Positions 61,923-64,000 of a DNA stretch of 64,000 bases are shown piece by piece. Position numbers and translations under genes: made by a program. A model generated the notes under the pieces. That model was given only the letters and a program-made list of their open reading frames with translations. It was not told the DNA's origin and did no database searches. Location of the stretch: positions 1-64,000 of the forward strand of contig JAJXWV010000027.1 in the NCBI GenBank assembly GCA_021781455.1, written 5' to 3'. The DNA is from Acidobacteriota bacterium (GTDB taxonomy: Bacteria > Acidobacteriota > Thermoanaerobaculia > Gp7-AA8). Numbering within the stretch: the first letter of the stretch is position 1; every line of letters begins with the position of its first letter.

Positions 61923-62917
61923 ACATAGAGGTTACTCCCGGTATCCGATGCCGACCACGGGAGCATTGAGAAATCCGATATTTTGCGATTTGACAAACCC
62001 AGCCTAACGACCTAGATTAGAAATATCTCCGTAGCTGAGCACCAAGACGACGCTAGTCGGTCGGCGAGCGGAGATTTGCGAGTTTTGAGCTTCCTACCGC
62101 GCATTTAGTCCTCTCCGCGCTTTTCTGCTCGTCCTTCTCGCGCTAGCCACCGATCCGGAGGTTTGTTCGATGTAGGACACAGGAGCATTTAGCGTGCCCC
62201 CAAGAAACAGGAAACCCCGGCTTGCACCCGGGGTTAAGCGTCCTCGCAAGAAAGCGAGGGGGAGGATTGAGTGACCCCCAGTTTACTTGATCGCTGGACG
62301 TGTGCCACGAAGCGCCGGTCAGGCCGAAACAAGCCCGCTCGACGCGTCGAATGGCAGCGCCAGCGAACACCACCACCCAAGCCGTGCAATCATCGACCGC
62401 TACGACTCAAACGATAACCTCATTCGTTCTTTCGAGGGCGGGGCTTCTCCCCCGCCCTCTTGCCTTGTTCCCCACCCTCATCCAAGGCATCATAGGGATG
62501 CTTCGAACCACTTCTCCGCTGATGCCATCGGAAAACAGAAAACCCTTCCGGTAGTTTGGCGGTGCGTAAAACTGTAGACCCGAGAAATCACCATTCCGGC
62601 GTTGGATGACCCTCAGCACACCCTCATGGTTAATGCAGGGCTCATTGTCCATCCACGGTCGAAATTCGCCCTGCTCCGGGCCTCGTAGGTGGCCGAATGT
62701 GTGGTTACCACCGCGTCGGGTAGCAATGTGCTGGAGGCCACGTGTAGCACCTCCAGCACCTTACGTCATTCTGACCTTCGCCCGACCTCTGGAGTAGCAA
62801 TCAGGAGAACGCTATCTACCCCCTACCCTACCGAATGCCTCCAGTTGTTATTTGCAGCCTCGCTGGCGTGCGCACAGGGGTTGAGCACGGATGTAGGGAT
62901 AGATTCCAGATCAGCGC
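61923..62917. other. About 1 kb with no convincing gene, several strong hairpins
   Basis: No reading frame has a good start, composition or family match; an 81-codon minus-strand frame at 62407-62652 is the best but unsupported. Structures seen: AACCCCGG/CCGGGGTT (62213-62235), CCTCGC/GCGAGG (62242-62259) with GGGGG/CCCCC (62258-62279) competing for it, GAGGGCGGGG/CCCCGCCCTC (62437-62461), and a perfect 10-bp stem GTGCTGGAGG/CCTCCAGCAC (62728-62759). Could hold non-coding RNA or decayed genes. Confidence 0.5.
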
Positions 62918-63064
62918 TCAAGGGGCTTCCTGTTGCGCTGGGGAGGCATCAGAGGGTGCCGGTGACAGTTCGCTGTCGTCGTCCTCAGCCTCATCTTCGA
63001 ACGGTGGCTCATAGTCGTTCCGCCACTGGTTGTAGTCGATCAATTCGATGTATCGGTCATCCAT
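62918..63064 (-). CDS. 48-residue highly acidic protein
   Basis: MDDRYIELIDYNQWRNDYEP opens a protein with about 17 Asp/Glu against two Arg and no Lys, including EDEAEDDDSE at 23-32, and a Pro/Ala-rich tail. GGAG lies 9 nt upstream of the ATG at 63062-63064; two in-frame ATGs 9 and 15 nt further upstream would add only MTK or MEMTK. It is downstream of the RepA-like gene on the same strand. Such charge recalls DNA-mimic or replication accessory proteins of mobile elements; no homologue is recognised. Confidence 0.55.
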   Translation of the reverse strand: MDDRYIELIDYNQWRNDYEPPFEDEAEDDDSELSPAPSDASPAQQEAP

Positions 63065-63080
63065 TTTCGTCATCTCCATT

Positions 63081-63107
63081 GAGCCCCGGCCGGGTCGGCC
63101 GGGGCTC
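63081..63107. other. GC-rich hairpin
   Basis: GAGCCCCGGCC/GGCCGGGGCTC, 11-bp or longer stem, 17 nt upstream of the acidic-protein start. A pyrimidine-rich tract follows on the plus strand, but no plus-strand gene needs it, so its role may be to separate RepA transcription from the small gene. Confidence 0.6.
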
Positions 63108-63159
63108 TTCTCTCGGATTCAGTTTTCTTCTCTTCTTTTCTCTTGCCACCCTCTTCGGT

Positions 63160-63241
63160 CGTTAGTCACCACTCATAGTGGTGGTGACTAACGCCCAAGT
63201 AGAGGCTCAATTGGTCACCTAGTCAGTTGACCATTGGTGAC
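63160..63241. repeat. Inverted-repeat array with GTCACC core
   Basis: CGTTAGTCACCAC (63160-63172) and GTGGTGACTAACG (63181-63193) form a perfect 13-bp inverted pair with an 8-nt loop. A second pair, TTGGTCACC (63211-63219) and TTGGTGAC (63234-63241), follows. Four GTCACC/GGTGAC cores lie in 77 bp at the 3' end of the RepA-like gene. Confidence 0.75.
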
Positions 63242-64000
63242 GAAGCGACCAACGGCTGTTCTACCAGCCGAATGTACTTGCCACGACTCTCGCGGACGAT
63301 CATTCCTGCTTTCACCGCAAGGTTGATGAGCTGCTTCGCCACGGTGTCTTTGACCCCCAACTCCACCTGAACCTTGAGCATAAGATCCTTCGACTGAATA
63401 GCGACGTCGGCCGGGGTGAGTGAAGCAACAACGGCCAGACGAGGCTCCGCTGCCCGGGCCGCGCAGCTACCGTGGAGCATCTCGACCCTTGCGGCAGCGT
63501 AGTCCACGCTCAGTGTCCGAGGTGGCAAGGGTGGTCCATCCTTTATCTTCTCGAAGGTCAGGAGGATCGTGGTGTTGTCGCCCTTGGGAGTGAAAGTGAT
63601 GACGGTCGACGAGTCGTCCGACAGCGCTGAGGCACCCCTCGATCGAGCGGCGCCGCTCATACCTTCGGTCTTTTTGACGAAGTGATGAACCATCACGAAA
63701 GCAGGCTGCCAATCGAGGGACCGAGCCATATCCCTCAGCGGCTGGATCACCTTCATCTTCACGTCGCTGTTTAGGTTCTCGTCGGCGGTGTGGAAGTAGC
63801 CGATGGTGTCGAGAAACACGACCTCAGCCCGGGTGGCCTCGACGAGCTGGCGCAGCTCGTTCCCGATCTTCGGCATGCTGCAATCGCGGGCCAGAAAGAG
63901 AAGGTTGGGCACCGCATCGTCGATGGCAAGCCCTGCACGAATCTGGCGGCGACGGTTTGCAAACACGGCTCGATTGGCTTCACCCTCCAAGTACAGAACG
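63223..64000 (-). CDS. RepA-like AAA ATPase, 5' end outside the window
   Basis: 259 codons visible, open to the window edge. It begins VLYLEGEANRAVFANRRRQI and continues with VVFLDTIGYFH as Walker B and FVMVHHFVKKTEGMSGAARSRGASAL, typical of the RepA/AAA_25 DNA-helicase-like ATPases of plasmids and phages. The C-terminal ~90 residues look like a winged-helix domain (KDLMLKVQVELGVKDTVAKQLINLAVKAGMIVRES). Walker A lies beyond the window. Marks the region as a replicating or once-replicating element. Confidence 0.82.
   Translation of the reverse strand, partial: VLYLEGEANRAVFANRRRQIRAGLAIDDAVPNLLFLARDCSMPKIGNELRQLVEATRAEVVFLDTIGYFHTADENLNSDVKMKVIQPLRDMARSLDWQPAFVMVHHFVKKTEGMSGAARSRGASALSDDSSTVITFTPKGDNTTILLTFEKIKDGPPLPPRTLSVDYAAARVEMLHGSCAARAAEPRLAVVASLTPADVAIQSKDLMLKVQVELGVKDTVAKQLINLAVKAGMIVRESRGKYIRLVEQPLVASSPMVN

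Larger units (their letters stand above)
58501..64000. mobile_element. Left end of a putative integrated element carrying defence-type genes
   Basis: Starts at the tRNA-Gly 3' half and runs past the window edge. Contents differ from the chromosomal side: SIR2-like and HNH-type genes, a PD-(D/E)XK-like gene, a replication AAA ATPase, a small acidic protein, and no heptamer repeats at all. Base composition looks less GC-rich. The integrase and the intact tRNA-Gly copy would be expected at the other end. Confidence 0.65.

Noticed and set aside
62407-62652. Minus-strand 81-codon frame in the mobile region
   Set aside because: No ribosome binding site, no recognised family, and it spans a strong hairpin; kept as non-coding.
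63081-63107. Plus-strand terminator in the mobile region
   Set aside because: Stem and pyrimidine tract are present, but no plus-strand gene precedes it, so I list it only as a hairpin.

Overview
The window reads as a chromosome segment of a high-GC, Gram-negative-type (didermic) bacterium. The evidence is OmpA-like and beta-barrel proteins, lipoproteins, a MreBCD-PBP2-RodA elongation cluster, a PilT-type motor and a yceD-rpmF-plsX cluster. Gene content and the style of intergenic repeats would fit an Acidobacteriota-like lineage, but no rRNA is present, so the phylum is an inference.

Layout. 1-2.1 kb: plsX, rpmF and yceD (minus). 2.3-7 kb: a membrane-anchored protein of unknown function, then three adjacent GT4 glycosyltransferases. 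7-8.4 kb: a 19-residue Lys/Ala peptide with its own promoter and terminator, then an exported DUF4097-like protein. 8.5-18.5 kb: cca-type nucleotidyltransferase, FAH-family enzyme, an unknown 523-residue protein, hpt, uppP, RNase J, asnS and a lipid kinase. 18.5-30 kb: a large outer-membrane protein, a secreted Ig-like repeat protein, a threonine-dehydratase-like enzyme, rarA, a thioesterase, a PpiD-like foldase and a FecR-domain protein. 29.9-35.5 kb: mreB-mreC-mreD-mrdA-rodA. 35.6-43.6 kb: S4 protein, HU, lipoprotein, guaA, ribD, ribE, an unknown protein coupled to ribE, queF and pilT. 43.7-47.1 kb: pyrR-pyrB-pyrC with a coupled response regulator. 47.3-58.5 kb: response regulator, FHA protein and membrane protein joined by a possible frameshift, GNAT remnant, SpoIID-like lipoprotein, OmpA, a barrel protein, BON protein, mutL and yraN.

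The last 5.5 kb differs. Immediately after yraN lies only the 3' half of a tRNA-Gly(GCC) followed by its terminator, the usual signature of an integrated element's att site. Beyond it are a SIR2-like protein and an HNH-type protein in a tight two-gene operon. A convergent PD-(D/E)XK-like protein, about 1 kb of structured non-coding DNA, a 48-residue very acidic protein, an inverted-repeat array and the end of a RepA/AAA ATPase gene follow and run off the window. This looks like the left end of a mobile element carrying a candidate defence cassette that I cannot match to a named system.

Two genome-wide habits stand out. About twenty gaps between genes are filled by tandem 7-8 bp units arranged as inverted arms, with a different unit sequence at each locus; several supply start codons, stop codons or terminal residues. 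Many genes have a -10-like hexamer only 6-12 nt before the start codon and no Shine-Dalgarno, implying widespread leaderless transcription beside SD-led genes such as rpmF, hup, ompA and the DUF4097 gene.
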